A DNA stretch of 14,740 bases from an uncultured Collinsella sp. (GCA_900552145.1 URYW01000042.1:1-14740), one strand, 5' to 3'; positions 1-6,029 are shown, counted from the stretch's first letter. Numbers and translations are program-made. Notes: generated from the sequence alone by a model not told the origin.

Positions 1-435
1 GGCCGCAAGCGGAGCGGGCCCGAGCGGCAGGCGCGCGGCGACGGCGAGCACGGCCCCGAACACGCCGAGCGCCACGGCCAGCGCGCTCGCGCCGAGCGCC
101 GCAAGGGCGAGTAGCTTCGCCGCGACGGCGCGCCCGCGCGAGGGGACCGCCGTGAGGTTGGCGAGGCGCCCGGCAGCGCGCTCCTCGTCCACGGCGAGCC
201 CGCAGACAATGGCGGACATGAGCGGCATGAGGGCGCCGAGGAACTGGGCGTAGGCGTCCGCGCCCAGCGCCGGGTCCCATCGGGTTATGGAGAAGTACTC
301 GCCGCAGGCAAGACCGGCTGCCAGGCCGCAGACGAGGTGCACCGCCGTGAGCGGGGAGCGCGCCAGGCGCAGGGCCTCGGAGAGCAGGGCCCGCGGGAGA
401 GTCATGCGCGGCGTCGGGTCGGAGAGTCGTGTCAT
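1..435 (-). CDS. Lantibiotic-immunity ABC transporter permease, MutG-like (partial, C-terminus beyond window)
   Basis: This is the second membrane subunit of a LanFEG-type exporter that expels a lantibiotic from the membrane. The frame is open from the ATG at 435 to the window edge, about 145 residues. It reads MTRLSDPTPRM, then a helix near residues 28-50, a stretch like WDPALGADAYAQFLGALMPL with a second helix, and the family-like DEERAAGRLANL (about 83-94) before a third helix. The start at 435 is preferred over the ATG at 441 because GAGAGG lies about 8 bases upstream of it. The permease upstream stops at 441-443, so the two are translationally coupled. It is the third gene of the operon 1936 to 1. 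Family assignment rests on sequence style and gene order; substrate is unknown. Confidence 0.75.
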   Translation of the reverse strand, partial: MTRLSDPTPRMTLPRALLSEALRLARSPLTAVHLVCGLAAGLACGEYFSITRWDPALGADAYAQFLGALMPLMSAIVCGLAVDEERAAGRLANLTAVPSRGRAVAAKLLALAALGASALAVALGVFGAVLAVAARLPLGPAPLAA

Positions 436-440
436 GGCCA

Positions 441-1211
441 TCACCTCTCCTCGGAGCGCGCGAACCAGGCCGCGCCCGCCGCCGTGAGCGCGGTGAACGC
501 GAGCGCGCAGACCGCAAGGCCCGCCAGCGTGAGCATGCCGTCCGCCGTGAGCGCCCCGCCGAGCGCCACGTCCGCCGCGAGTGGCTCGCCGCTCGGCAGC
601 ACGGGGATGAAGCTCGTGGGGATGACCATGCTCGCCGACGGCGGAAAGAGCTGCGGCAGCGGCATCAGCGACCAGGCGAACCCACCCACGAGCTGTGCGG
701 CGAGCGGGCAGAAGATGCCCGCGAGCATGCCGAGCCTCGCCGTGAGGAAGAGCCCTGCGGGGATCATCCACGCCGCGGTCACCGTGTTGGCGAGCGCGCA
801 GAGGAGCATCGTGAGCGTGCCCGCGGCCGTGAGGCCCTGCGAGGAGAACGCCGAGCCCGCGAGGTAGATGCCGAAGACCACGAGGTTCGAGAGCGTGCAA
901 AGCGCAAGGCACCAGAGCGCCTTGGCCCACCAGGCGCGCCTGAGCGGGAAGCCCAGGCCCAGAAGCCCCCGCATCCGCGTGCGCGCGTCCGCCCGCGCGA
1001 CGCACGCCACCACGAGCGAGAGAGCCACGGGCAGGAAGAGCGCGTACCAGTAGTTCCACGCGCTGAAGATCTGCACGCCCCGGTAGGGCATCGCGCCGAG
1101 CAGCGGCATCGGCAGCGCCATGAGCACGGCCAGGCGAACCGGTGCCGCGTGGCGCGACTTCAGGGCCTCAGCGCGCAGGCCCGCGAGCAGACCGCCTTTC
1201 TCGCCCGTCAT
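441..1211 (-). CDS. Lantibiotic-immunity ABC transporter permease, MutE/EpiE-like
   Basis: 256-residue integral membrane protein, the usual size for LanE subunits. It starts MTGEKGGLLAGLRAEALKSR, a basic amphipathic lead, followed by about six hydrophobic segments (roughly 28-45, 52-72, 98-120, 130-152, 158-182 and 228-248). The HNWYW-type region of the family appears here as FSAWNYWYALFLP (about 49-61). The ATG at 1211 overlaps the ATPase stop by four bases (ATGA), with GGGGAGG seven bases upstream, so the operon is tightly coupled. Together with the ATPase and the MutG-like subunit it should form a LanFEG self-immunity exporter at the cytoplasmic membrane. No lantibiotic precursor or LanB/C/M modification gene is visible in the window, so it may be an orphan immunity or resistance system. 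Confidence 0.85.
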   Translation of the reverse strand: MTGEKGGLLAGLRAEALKSRHAAPVRLAVLMALPMPLLGAMPYRGVQIFSAWNYWYALFLPVALSLVVACVARADARTRMRGLLGLGFPLRRAWWAKALWCLALCTLSNLVVFGIYLAGSAFSSQGLTAAGTLTMLLCALANTVTAAWMIPAGLFLTARLGMLAGIFCPLAAQLVGGFAWSLMPLPQLFPPSASMVIPTSFIPVLPSGEPLAADVALGGALTADGMLTLAGLAVCALAFTALTAAGAAWFARSEER

Positions 1212-1936
1212 GCCGCCACCTCCCCGCGCGTTCGTCGCCCCTCCCGGCAGACGCTCATGAAGAGTTCCTCGAGGTCCTGCCCGGGTCGAAGCGCATCCTC
1301 GTAGGCGAGGCGCCCCCCGTAGATGATGCCGATGGTGTCCGCCATCTGCTGCACCTCGGAGAGGATGTGGCTCGAGACGATCACCGTCGTACCCGCCGCC
1401 GCGAAGCCGCGGATCTGGTCGCGCAGCTCCTCGATGCCGATGGGGTCGAGGCCGTTGGTGGGCTCGTCGAGCACGAGCAGGCGTGGCCGGGCGATCAGCG
1501 CCAGTGCGAGCCCCAGGCGCTGCCGCATGCCCATCGAGAAGCGCCCGGCGCGCTTCTCCCCGGTGTCCGCGAGGTCCACGGCGGCGAGTACCTCATCTAT
1601 GCGGCTCTCGGGAAGGCCCAGCAGCGTGGTGCGCACGCGCAGGTTCTCGCGCGCGGTGAGGTTGGGGTAGAGCGGCGCCTCCTCGATGAGGCTGCCGATT
1701 GCGTAGAGGTCCTCGCGGCGCCAAGCGTGCCCGGCAAAGAGGATCTCCCCGGCCGTCGGCCGCAGCATCCCGCAGATCATCTTGAGCGTTGTCGACTTGC
1801 CGGCGCCGTTGGGGCCGAGTAGCCCGTACACCTCGCCCTCGCGGATATGAAGGCTCACGTCGGCCACGGCGTCCTGCGCCTGGTCGCCGCGTCCGAAGCG
1901 CTTGGTGAGCCCGCGCGTCTCGAGCATGTAACCCAT
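1208..1936 (-). CDS. Lantibiotic-protection ABC transporter ATP-binding subunit (LanF/MutF-like)
   Basis: 242-residue ABC ATPase. Walker A is GPNGAGKST at 41-49, the signature FSMGMRQRLG at 133-142, Walker B LLVLDEPTNGLDP at 153-165, and the H-loop SSH at 188-190. The Q-loop region reads SLIEEAPLYPNLTARENL with Glu where most ABC ATPases have Gln. This E-loop is, from family knowledge, a mark of LanF lantibiotic-immunity ATPases and supports the assignment. The start at 1936 is chosen because AAAGGA lies seven bases upstream; the inner ATG at 1927 has no site. It is first in a three-gene operon with overlapping junctions. A strong GC hairpin sits about 22 bases upstream, and a TetR stub with a palindrome lies beyond, facing away. 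Confidence 0.93.
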   Translation of the reverse strand: MGYMLETRGLTKRFGRGDQAQDAVADVSLHIREGEVYGLLGPNGAGKSTTLKMICGMLRPTAGEILFAGHAWRREDLYAIGSLIEEAPLYPNLTARENLRVRTTLLGLPESRIDEVLAAVDLADTGEKRAGRFSMGMRQRLGLALALIARPRLLVLDEPTNGLDPIGIEELRDQIRGFAAAGTTVIVSSHILSEVQQMADTIGIIYGGRLAYEDALRPGQDLEELFMSVCREGRRTRGEVAA

Positions 1937-1957
1937 GGGTTCGTCCTTTCTCTTCCG

Positions 1958-1990
1958 GGCGCGCGGGCCGAGCCACCGTGCCCGCGCGCC
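1958..1990 (-). promoter_or_regulatory. GC-rich stem-loop in the leader of the ABC transporter operon
   Basis: Eleven-base perfect inverted repeat (1958-1968 with 1980-1990) around an 11-base loop, ending 22 bases before the ATPase start. No T-run follows on the minus strand, so it is not a standard terminator. It could be an attenuator, an mRNA stabiliser or a protein site. The role is inference; the repeat is seen directly. Confidence 0.45.
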
Positions 1991-2102
1991 TTACCTTTCG
2001 GGTTCACCATCCATGGTGGGGCGCGTTTCTAACGAAGCTGTAACGGCCGTTGGGCTCTTTTGGCGCCAGCCCTTCTCGACCCGTACGCCACTCATGGTAT
2101 GT

Positions 2103-2114
2103 TTATCGCGATAA
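2103..2114. promoter_or_regulatory. Perfect 12-bp palindrome TTATCGCGATAA, candidate TetR operator
   Basis: The palindrome TTATCGCGATAA lies 17 bases before the GTG of the TetR stub at 2132 and upstream of the divergent lantibiotic-immunity operon. TetR regulators usually bind such a palindrome between themselves and the divergent target. A further 10-bp palindrome, AACGGCCGTT, lies at 2042-2051. Operator function is inferred. Confidence 0.45.
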
Positions 2115-2131
2115 TAAGGACGGAGGTGCCC

Positions 2132-2175
2132 GTGGCACGCAATAAGTACCCGGAGGAGACGGTCGAGAAGATCAG
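2132..2175 (+). pseudogene. TetR-family regulator, N-terminal stub only
   Basis: From the GTG at 2132, with GGAGG five bases upstream, the frame reads VARNKYPEETVEKI. That is the characteristic opening of many TetR/AcrR regulators just before the helix-turn-helix. After codon 14 (about 2173) the similarity stops and the frame runs on as unrelated residues to a stop at 2291-2293. The DNA-binding domain is absent, so no functional repressor can be made. The break at about 2174 looks like a deletion or insertion endpoint that brought the downstream toxin region next to the stub. In the intact arrangement the regulator would have diverged from, and probably repressed, the ABC operon. The family call rests on a short stretch. 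Confidence 0.5.
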
Positions 2176-2217
2176 GGGTGACGGCCCAGCGAGTGTTATT
2201 TTGCGAGCTAGGCGCAT

Positions 2218-2367
2218 CGAAAGCGACCTTTCGTGGTATAAACTACTTGCCGGAAGCCGCGGCTTTCAGAGTACGGCTTACGTGTACGTTTAACCTCCGT
2301 GGGCGACGGGGTGCCGCAAGGCGTAGAATATCGCCCACCTGTAGGGGCCTGCAGCGATGCGGGCCCC
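2218..2367 (+). ncRNA. Hairpin-rich leader upstream of the ToxN-like gene (candidate structured or antitoxin RNA)
   Basis: Four structures lie in succession. CGAAAG/CTTTCG with a four-base loop is at 2218-2233, and a 12-bp palindrome AAGCCGCGGCTT at 2254-2265. An 8-bp perfect stem (2299-2306 with 2331-2338) encloses GCC-GCAA-GGC. A 10-bp stem (2344-2353 with 2358-2367) has a GCGA loop. Two loops are GNRA tetraloops. Type III toxin-antitoxin loci carry a non-coding antitoxin RNA and a hairpin terminator directly before toxN, so position fits. However, the tandem direct repeats typical of those antitoxins are not evident. A weak TATAAA lies at 2237-2242. Structure is seen; RNA identity is inferred. 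Confidence 0.35.
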
Positions 2368-2392
2368 GCTTCGTATGAAGGGGGCGTAACCG

Positions 2393-2841
2393 ATGAAGAT
2401 CGTATCCATCCCCAGGACTTCTTCGATCTCGTCGAGGGCGACCGCGAGCCCATGCTTAAGCACAATCGCCCCTGCATCGTGGTGGTGAGGCTGCGTTTCC
2501 GCGGGAAGCGCAGGGACTTCGCCGTGCCGCTGCGTTCCAACATCGTCCCTAACGTGCCCAAAGACCAGTACTTTGCGTTGCCACCCCGCCCCACGACGCG
2601 CCCCGGCTGCCGCCACGGCATCCACTACACCAAGATGTTCCCCATAACCAAGGTCTACCAGCGCCGCTTCAGGACCGAGAGCTCGGCCTACTACGAGACG
2701 CTCCAGCGCATCATCGACGGCAACACCAAGCGCATTGTCTCCGAGTGCCAGGCATACCTCGACCGCTACGAGCGCGAGGGAAGGCCTCGCTTTGCCGTTG
2801 ACATCGACCGCATCGTGGGGCTGCTGGAGGGCGAGAAGTAG
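2393..2841 (+). CDS. ToxN/AbiQ-like type III toxin, frameshifted near its start
   Basis: Probable endoribonuclease toxin of about 149 residues. The ATG at 2393, with AGGGGG about eight bases upstream, gives MKIVSI. The main frame, PQDFFDLVEGD onward, is one base out, starting near 2410. Restoring one C in the CCCC run at about 2408-2411 joins them. Family-like stretches are IVVVRLRF followed by FAVPLRSN (beta-strand core), HGIHYTKMFPI (about 75-85), and a C-terminal helix YYETLQRIIDGNTKRI. ToxN/AbiQ proteins share this layout and are about 170 residues long. The known family cleaves mRNA and is held inactive by a repeat RNA encoded just upstream. As written, translation from 2393 terminates early in the wrong frame, so the toxin is either dead or the base is a sequencing error. 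A terminator follows the stop. Confidence 0.6.
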
Positions 2842-2865
2842 GGCACCTCGACTCAGTCTCGAGCC

Positions 2866-2888
2866 ATGCGGAGTCGCTCCGCATTTTT
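2866..2888 (+). terminator. Rho-independent terminator after the ToxN-like gene
   Basis: Perfect 8-bp stem ATGCGGAG/CTCCGCAT with a TCG loop, followed by TTTT, 25 bases after the toxin stop codon. It ends plus-strand transcription before the oppositely oriented yjdF-like gene. Confidence 0.85.
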
Positions 2889-3049
2889 GAACGCCGCGTG
2901 TGCGTCCCAAATACTTGAGAAACAAGCTGTGAAGTGCGGTGGCGTGCCCGTGCCCGTGCATAGCCGTCACCATCAGCGTCTACGCGGCGTCTGCTTCAAG
3001 TGGAACTGACGCCGCTGCTGTATATGGTTTGCCTTGCTGCGAATGGCGA
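2889..3049. other. Convergent intergenic stretch, no gene
   Basis: Between the toxin terminator and the yjdF stop. It holds a perfect 8-bp inverted repeat GCGGCGTC/GACGCCGC (2984-2991 with 3008-3015, 16-base loop). This could form the 3' hairpin of the minus-strand yjdF transcript, although no T-run follows. Nothing else is recognisable. Confidence 0.4.
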
Positions 3050-3452
3050 TCAATGCCCGCGATGCTTCTGCTTGCGCTTCAGTTTCCTCTGCTCGTAGCG
3101 CGCATCAGCCTCTTCCACACGGCGTCGGCTTCTTGCATGAGCCGACTCCCGCTTCATCGCTTCTCTCTGTGCCGCGAGCGCCTGCTGCGCCTTGGTGCTC
3201 ATCGCCGGCTGCTTAAGTGCTTTCGCCGCCTCGCGAGCGCGCCGCTTGGGGTTCTTCGCGGGCTTGCTTGTTTCAGTGGCCTTGTCGCCGAAGAACGAGA
3301 GCTTCTCCCATTCGCTTGTAACGAATCGCAGAATCTCCTCATCGGACGGCTCCGCGCCGAAGACGATGCGGGCGACGCCATACCTTCCGCCCTCGACGTG
3401 CTCCGCCAGCCCGACCCAGAATTGGCCGCCGTGATATGACGATGAGCAGCAA
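3050..3452 (-). CDS. yjdF: YjdF family protein (DUF2992), frameshifted at its start
   Basis: From 3436 leftward the frame reads YHGGQFWVGLAEH, then VFGAEPSDEEILRFV, then a long basic charged tail with STKAQQAL and ending KQKHRGH, all in the order of the YjdF family. The family is small (about 130-150 residues) and of unknown biochemical role; in other bacteria it sits behind the azaaromatic-sensing yjdF riboswitch. No in-frame start lies at the expected place. A TTG at 3450-3452 in the next frame gives LLLIV, matching the family's MKLTV-like opening, but one extra base at 3437 separates it from the core. The longer uninterrupted frame starting at 3541 would overlap the upstream PH-domain gene by 65 bases and add a non-family N-terminus. 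No riboswitch is present; the gene follows the PH gene directly. Confidence 0.75.
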
Positions 3453-3476
3453 GTCGCTGATAGCCGCCCTGCGAAG

Positions 3477-3938
3477 CTAGTTGCCTTGTTCGCAGTCGGG
3501 CCGCAGGCCGCACCTACGCTCGAGCTCTGCCACGAGGGCATCGTTGTCGGTCACCGAGACGATGGCGTCGCCGTCGTAGGGCGCCTTGATATAGACGCGG
3601 TCGAGCGAGTTGGCCGTCCCCGCCCAGAGCGTCCTGGTGCGCCGGACGCCCCACACGTGGGCGTAGGGTATCACCGAACGCATCCCAGCGTACACGACGA
3701 CGAGGCGGTCGCCGTAGAGCTCGAGGCGGTTGCTGCGGACGGGAAGGGCGGCCAGGGCCACGAGGGCCGGGACGGGCAGCAGCGCGAGCCAGCCCCATAG
3801 GAGCGCGGGACTCGAGCTCAGGAAACACGCGATACACGCCGCGGATAAACCGCCCGCCACAATCACCATGGCCGCTATGAACCACGGGTCTGTCCTGCCG
3901 GGAAACACCCGCTCCGGCCGCTCGCTCCTCTCACCCAT
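3477..3938 (-). CDS. Membrane-anchored bacterial PH-domain protein (bPH_6-like)
   Basis: 153 residues. A charged start (MGERSERPERVFPGR) is followed by two hydrophobic helices (about 18-42 and 46-66). A soluble domain from about 70 reads RLELYGDRLVVVYAG, then MRSVIPYAHVWGVRRT, then NSLDRVYIKA and IVSVTDNDALVAELERR. This strand pattern, with the LSLDR-like motif and a closing helix, fits the small bacterial PH domains of the bPH_6 group, whose function is unknown. The ATG at 3938 is preceded by GGGAGGGAGG. The stop is 24 bases before the proposed yjdF start, so the two are probably co-transcribed. The domain family is a recognition call, not a search result. Confidence 0.7.
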   Translation of the reverse strand: MGERSERPERVFPGRTDPWFIAAMVIVAGGLSAACIACFLSSSPALLWGWLALLPVPALVALAALPVRSNRLELYGDRLVVVYAGMRSVIPYAHVWGVRRTRTLWAGTANSLDRVYIKAPYDGDAIVSVTDNDALVAELERRCGLRPDCEQGN

Positions 3939-4329
3939 TACGGCCTCCCTCCCGACGCCCTCCCTGGCGGAGCGTGGGGCCGGAGAGTGCCTTGAACCCG
4001 TCGCCGACCATCTCGCTCCCCGTTCCGTGGGCCATCTGTAGTGGTGTGTACCCCCGACTGTTCGACGGATGTCGTACTATTAGACTTTTTTCGAACTTTT
4101 TTAAGACGTGCACGGCAAGATCGAGCAGATTGTCCGCGCGAGAGGCTTCCCGCCGCAGCGCCCGGTCCCGGGTTCGATGCATCCACGTCCGTCTCAGGTG
4201 GTGTCTCCGCTGCGCGGCATTGCAGGGGGCAAAGTCGAGATGCCATGGGGCGCGCCGAGGCTTTGCCCGCGGGGCGAAGATTCTAGGGGTCCGACGTGGC
4301 CCGGAGGGGAGACGGACATGTGAGCGCTT
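3939..4329. other. Non-coding stretch with decayed gene remnant(s)
   Basis: No convincing complete gene. On the minus strand around 4020-4090 a frame reads LKKFEKSLIVRHPSNSRGYTPLQMAHGT, in part resembling the tail of SEC-C/YecA-like proteins (asparagine-arginine-glycine-tyrosine-threonine-proline), which suggests a degraded gene upstream of the PH protein. The resemblance is weak. The rest is GC-rich without motifs. The run TTTTTTCGAACTTTTTT at 4085-4101 is a local AT island. Confidence 0.3.
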
Positions 4330-4521
4330 ATGACCGAGGAGCTGGCCGAGTGCCTGCCGCCGCTGTACGCGACCGAGGGAGGGACGCTCGCCCTCGACCT
4401 CGCAAGCCCGGAAGGCGAGGGCTACCTTGACCTTTGGTGCTCGCTCACCATCAACCTCTCGGGCGGCCCCTTCGCCTCCACGTGGCGCAAGCCCCTGTCG
4501 GCTCAACGTTCGACGAGATAA
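4330..4521 (+). pseudogene. Short 63-residue reading frame, probable remnant of a mobile-element accessory gene
   Basis: The frame starts ATGACCGAGGAG and reads MTEELAECLPPLYATEG at the N-terminus and YLDLWCSLTINLSG in the middle, then a basic tail ending RSTR. The opening resembles DUF2958-type proteins and the middle resembles DUF4313-type proteins, both common accessory genes of conjugative elements, but each similarity is only a dozen residues long. GGAGGGGAG lies upstream but closest to an ATG-TGA pair at 4318. I do not recognise an intact protein. It is best read as a fused or decayed fragment in a region full of such fragments. Confidence 0.3.
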
Positions 4522-4822
4522 ACCGCATGTTCTCAAAGCTCGGCTTTATCGATTACAATTCACGCCTCGCGCAAGGGCCGTTCTACTCCCCAAACCTAAT
4601 CTGCCTGTCGCACGTCTCGAGGCGACGGGGCGGCGCCTTCTCGCGTGAGTCGATTCCCGTTTTACTGATGCGTCCCAACATGCCCTTACGCATGTTGGGA
4701 CGCCGCTTTCGAAACTTCAAAACCATTCGATTTTCGAAACTGAGTGGGAATAAGTTATCGGTACGCTTTTTTATAAAATGTAAAAAAGCACCCCCATAAC
4801 TGATGAAATGGACGCTGAGAAA
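4522..4822. other. Non-coding region containing inverted and direct repeats
   Basis: No gene is supported. It contains the 14-bp inverted repeat at 4670-4703, two copies of TTTCGAAAC (4707-4715 and 4732-4740), and an AT stem GCTTTTTT/AAAAAAGC (4765-4772 with 4782-4789). Base composition drops towards AT between about 4700 and 4800, unlike both flanks, as expected of an intergenic regulatory segment or an insertion scar. Confidence 0.5.
4670..4703. repeat. Perfect 14-bp inverted repeat with 6-base loop
   Basis: Arms GCGTCCCAACATGC and GCATGTTGGGACGC are exact complements around CCTTAC. A stem this long and perfect is rare by chance. No T-run follows on either strand, so it is not a plain terminator. 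Candidates are a protein-binding site, the scar or end of a small mobile element, or a structured RNA. Confidence 0.7.
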
Positions 4823-5142
4823 GGGGGGGTGCATCTTGCGTATATACCGACGTGAAGATCTACCTCTATCTTGCACCGCGCGGGTACGAGCTTTCTGTGG
4901 GCCGTATTGGGAAGCTCGAGTGTGACTTCATCGCTCGTAGGCGCAATGCTTACGCCTACATCCAGGTCTCTATGTCGATTGCCGACAGAGGCGTCGAGGA
5001 GCGCGAGTACAGGCCGTTCGGCCACATCAGGGATGGGTATCCGCGCTACTTGTTTACGCTTGATCCTCTATTGCAGGAGAGGGATGGCGTCAGGCACCTT
5101 AACATGGCGTCGTTTATGCAAGATGGCGGTGATCTTATTTGA
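4823..5142 (+). pseudogene. C-terminal fragment of a DUF4143/AAA ATPase
   Basis: The frame is open from about 4819 to TGA at 5140-5142. It reads VYTDVKIYLYLAPRGYELSV, then GRIGKLECDFIARR, YIQVSMSIAD, REYRPFGHIRDGYPRYLFTLD and HLNMASFM. This is the PD-(D/E)XK-like DUF4143 end of the common bacterial ATPases of about 400 residues that couple an N-terminal AAA domain to a nuclease-like C-terminal domain. The Asp of ECDFIA and the Gln of YIQV fit that fold. The ATPase domain and most of the protein are missing. Residues before VYTD lose similarity around the seven-G run at 4823-4829, which probably marks the break. Any product from the GTG at 4852 would be 97 codons including the stop and probably non-functional. 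Confidence 0.65.
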
Positions 5143-5384
5143 GTGGTGGCCAGATTCCTTTGCTTCCTAGTGCGCAAACAGCGCGGGTATCAAATGATGA
5201 TCATTGCCTCACGTAGAATCGACAGATTGAGAACTTGTTGTGATGTTGACAGGCTTTTGGCCAGTGGCTCCTATTGTCGAGTGAGAATAGCGGAAATAAT
5301 AGCCTCCGGACCTTTGGTTCGGGGGCTTTTTTCGTTCTGTTCGGAAAGAGCTCCTTGCCGGAGCCCCATGGATAGCGAACGGCT
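5143..5384. other. Intergenic region with terminator, no gene
   Basis: About 240 bases between the ATPase fragment and the MerR gene. I see the plus-strand terminator at 5301-5332 and a weak 5-bp hairpin (5350-5354 with 5360-5364) that could end the minus-strand MerR transcript. No reading frame here resembles a protein. Confidence 0.5.
5301..5332 (+). terminator. Rho-independent terminator
   Basis: A 12-bp stem with two G-T pairs (AGCCTCCGGACC with GGTTCGGGGGCT) around a TTT loop, followed by six T. It is a strong plus-strand terminator that would once have ended the truncated ATPase gene or an RNA before it. Confidence 0.88.
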
Positions 5385-5825
5385 TTATCGAGCGTGGGCG
5401 TTCTCGTAGACATCTTTGATCTCTTCCGGCAAATCATCGGGAATCAGCGCTTTCAGTTCAGTCTCGTTATCGCCTTGATTCAGCTGCTCGTAGTACCAGC
5501 ATTTGAACTTCAGCATGTCCAGCGCGCGGTTCATGTTCTCGATCTCCGACTCCATATGGGCCTTCCGCTCCTCGAACATGGCCTTGCGCTGGGGGTATGT
5601 TGATGGACCCTCTGCACACCATTCCATGAACAGCCGGATGTCCTTGATCTCCATTCCCGCCTTCTTCAGGCATTCGATGACCCGAAGCGCCTCGAGTTCC
5701 GTATCGCCGAATCGGCGAATGCCGGACGTCCGCTCCAGCCCCGGGAACAATCCCTGCTTGTCGTAATACCGCAGCGTTGAGGCGGGCAAGCCGAACATTT
5801 CCGCCACCTGTCCGATTGTGTACAT
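5385..5825 (-). CDS. MerR-family transcriptional regulator
   Basis: 146 residues. It opens MYTIGQVAEMFGLPASTLRYYDKQG, the MerR winged helix-turn-helix (1-45), followed by SGIRRFGDTELEAL and a second HTH-like pair to about 75. A long dimerisation helix of about 80-120 contains RKAMFEERKAHMESEIENMN. The C-terminal effector part is short and has no metal-binding Cys pair, so the signal is unknown; one Cys each is at about 53, 70 and 109. It diverges from the decarboxylase-cupin gene. The promoter between them has the long spacer that MerR regulators act on, so it most likely activates that gene. Similar MerR regulators often sit beside oxidoreductase or decarboxylase genes in anaerobes. Confidence 0.92.
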   Translation of the reverse strand: MYTIGQVAEMFGLPASTLRYYDKQGLFPGLERTSGIRRFGDTELEALRVIECLKKAGMEIKDIRLFMEWCAEGPSTYPQRKAMFEERKAHMESEIENMNRALDMLKFKCWYYEQLNQGDNETELKALIPDDLPEEIKDVYENAHAR

Positions 5826-5856
5826 GGCCCCTCCGAATAAATCTCGAATTCATTCC

Positions 5857-5887
5857 TTGACCTAAAGTCAGGTTTAGGTATTACCTT
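5857..5887 (+). promoter_or_regulatory. MerR-type promoter for the decarboxylase-cupin gene
   Basis: -35 TTGACC (5857-5862), 19-base spacer, -10 TACCTT (5882-5887). A dyad ACCTAAA-N6-TTTAGGT (5860-5866 with 5873-5879) fills the spacer. The over-long spacer with a central dyad is the hallmark of MerR-activated promoters, and it lies 32 bases upstream of the MerR start on the other strand. Activation by the neighbouring MerR is inferred. Confidence 0.75.
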
Positions 5888-5930
5888 CATTCTCGTCAAT
5901 ACAAATCGGTAGCGCAAGGGGTGGTCCGTA

Positions 5931-6029
5931 ATGGGCAAAACGGTTTTCGCCGGCGGCGTGAACGGTGTGGGCGATATCGCCGGGTATCCCGCTCTGGAAC
6001 AGGTGCGACGAATGGGCATGGAAATCTAG
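5931..6029 (+). CDS. Small 32-residue reading frame ahead of the decarboxylase-cupin gene
   Basis: From an ATG with AAGGGG nine bases upstream it reads MGKTVFAGGVNGVGDIAGYP, then ALEQVRRMGMEI and a TAG. It is glycine-rich at the start, like a nucleotide-binding loop, and lies between the MerR promoter and the next gene, so it would be translated from the same transcript. It may be a true leader peptide, or the fused ends of an oxidoreductase gene lost by deletion. I do not recognise a family. The good ribosome site is the only support that it is translated. Confidence 0.35.
   Translation: MGKTVFAGGVNGVGDIAGYPALEQVRRMGMEI

Noticed and set aside
429..1304. Long Arg/Glu-rich plus-strand frame over the permease
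   Set aside because: Low-complexity composition typical of the complement of GC-rich coding sequence; the minus-strand permease has proper helices, start and operon overlap.
2176..2392. Tandem repeats of a classical type III antitoxin
   Set aside because: I looked for head-to-tail repeats of about 30-40 bases and found none; only stem-loops are present.
3442..3540. yjdF riboswitch upstream of the YjdF gene
   Set aside because: The space is occupied by the end of the PH-domain gene and shows no conserved aptamer pattern.
3931..4536. 201-codon minus-strand frame
   Set aside because: No ribosome site or family along most of its length; only a short internal stretch looks protein-like, so it is described as a remnant only.
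4788..4832. Inverted repeat GCACCCCC/GGGGGTGC as a mobile-element end
   Set aside because: The right arm lies at the start of the ATPase fragment, the arms are low-complexity runs, and no target duplication is seen.
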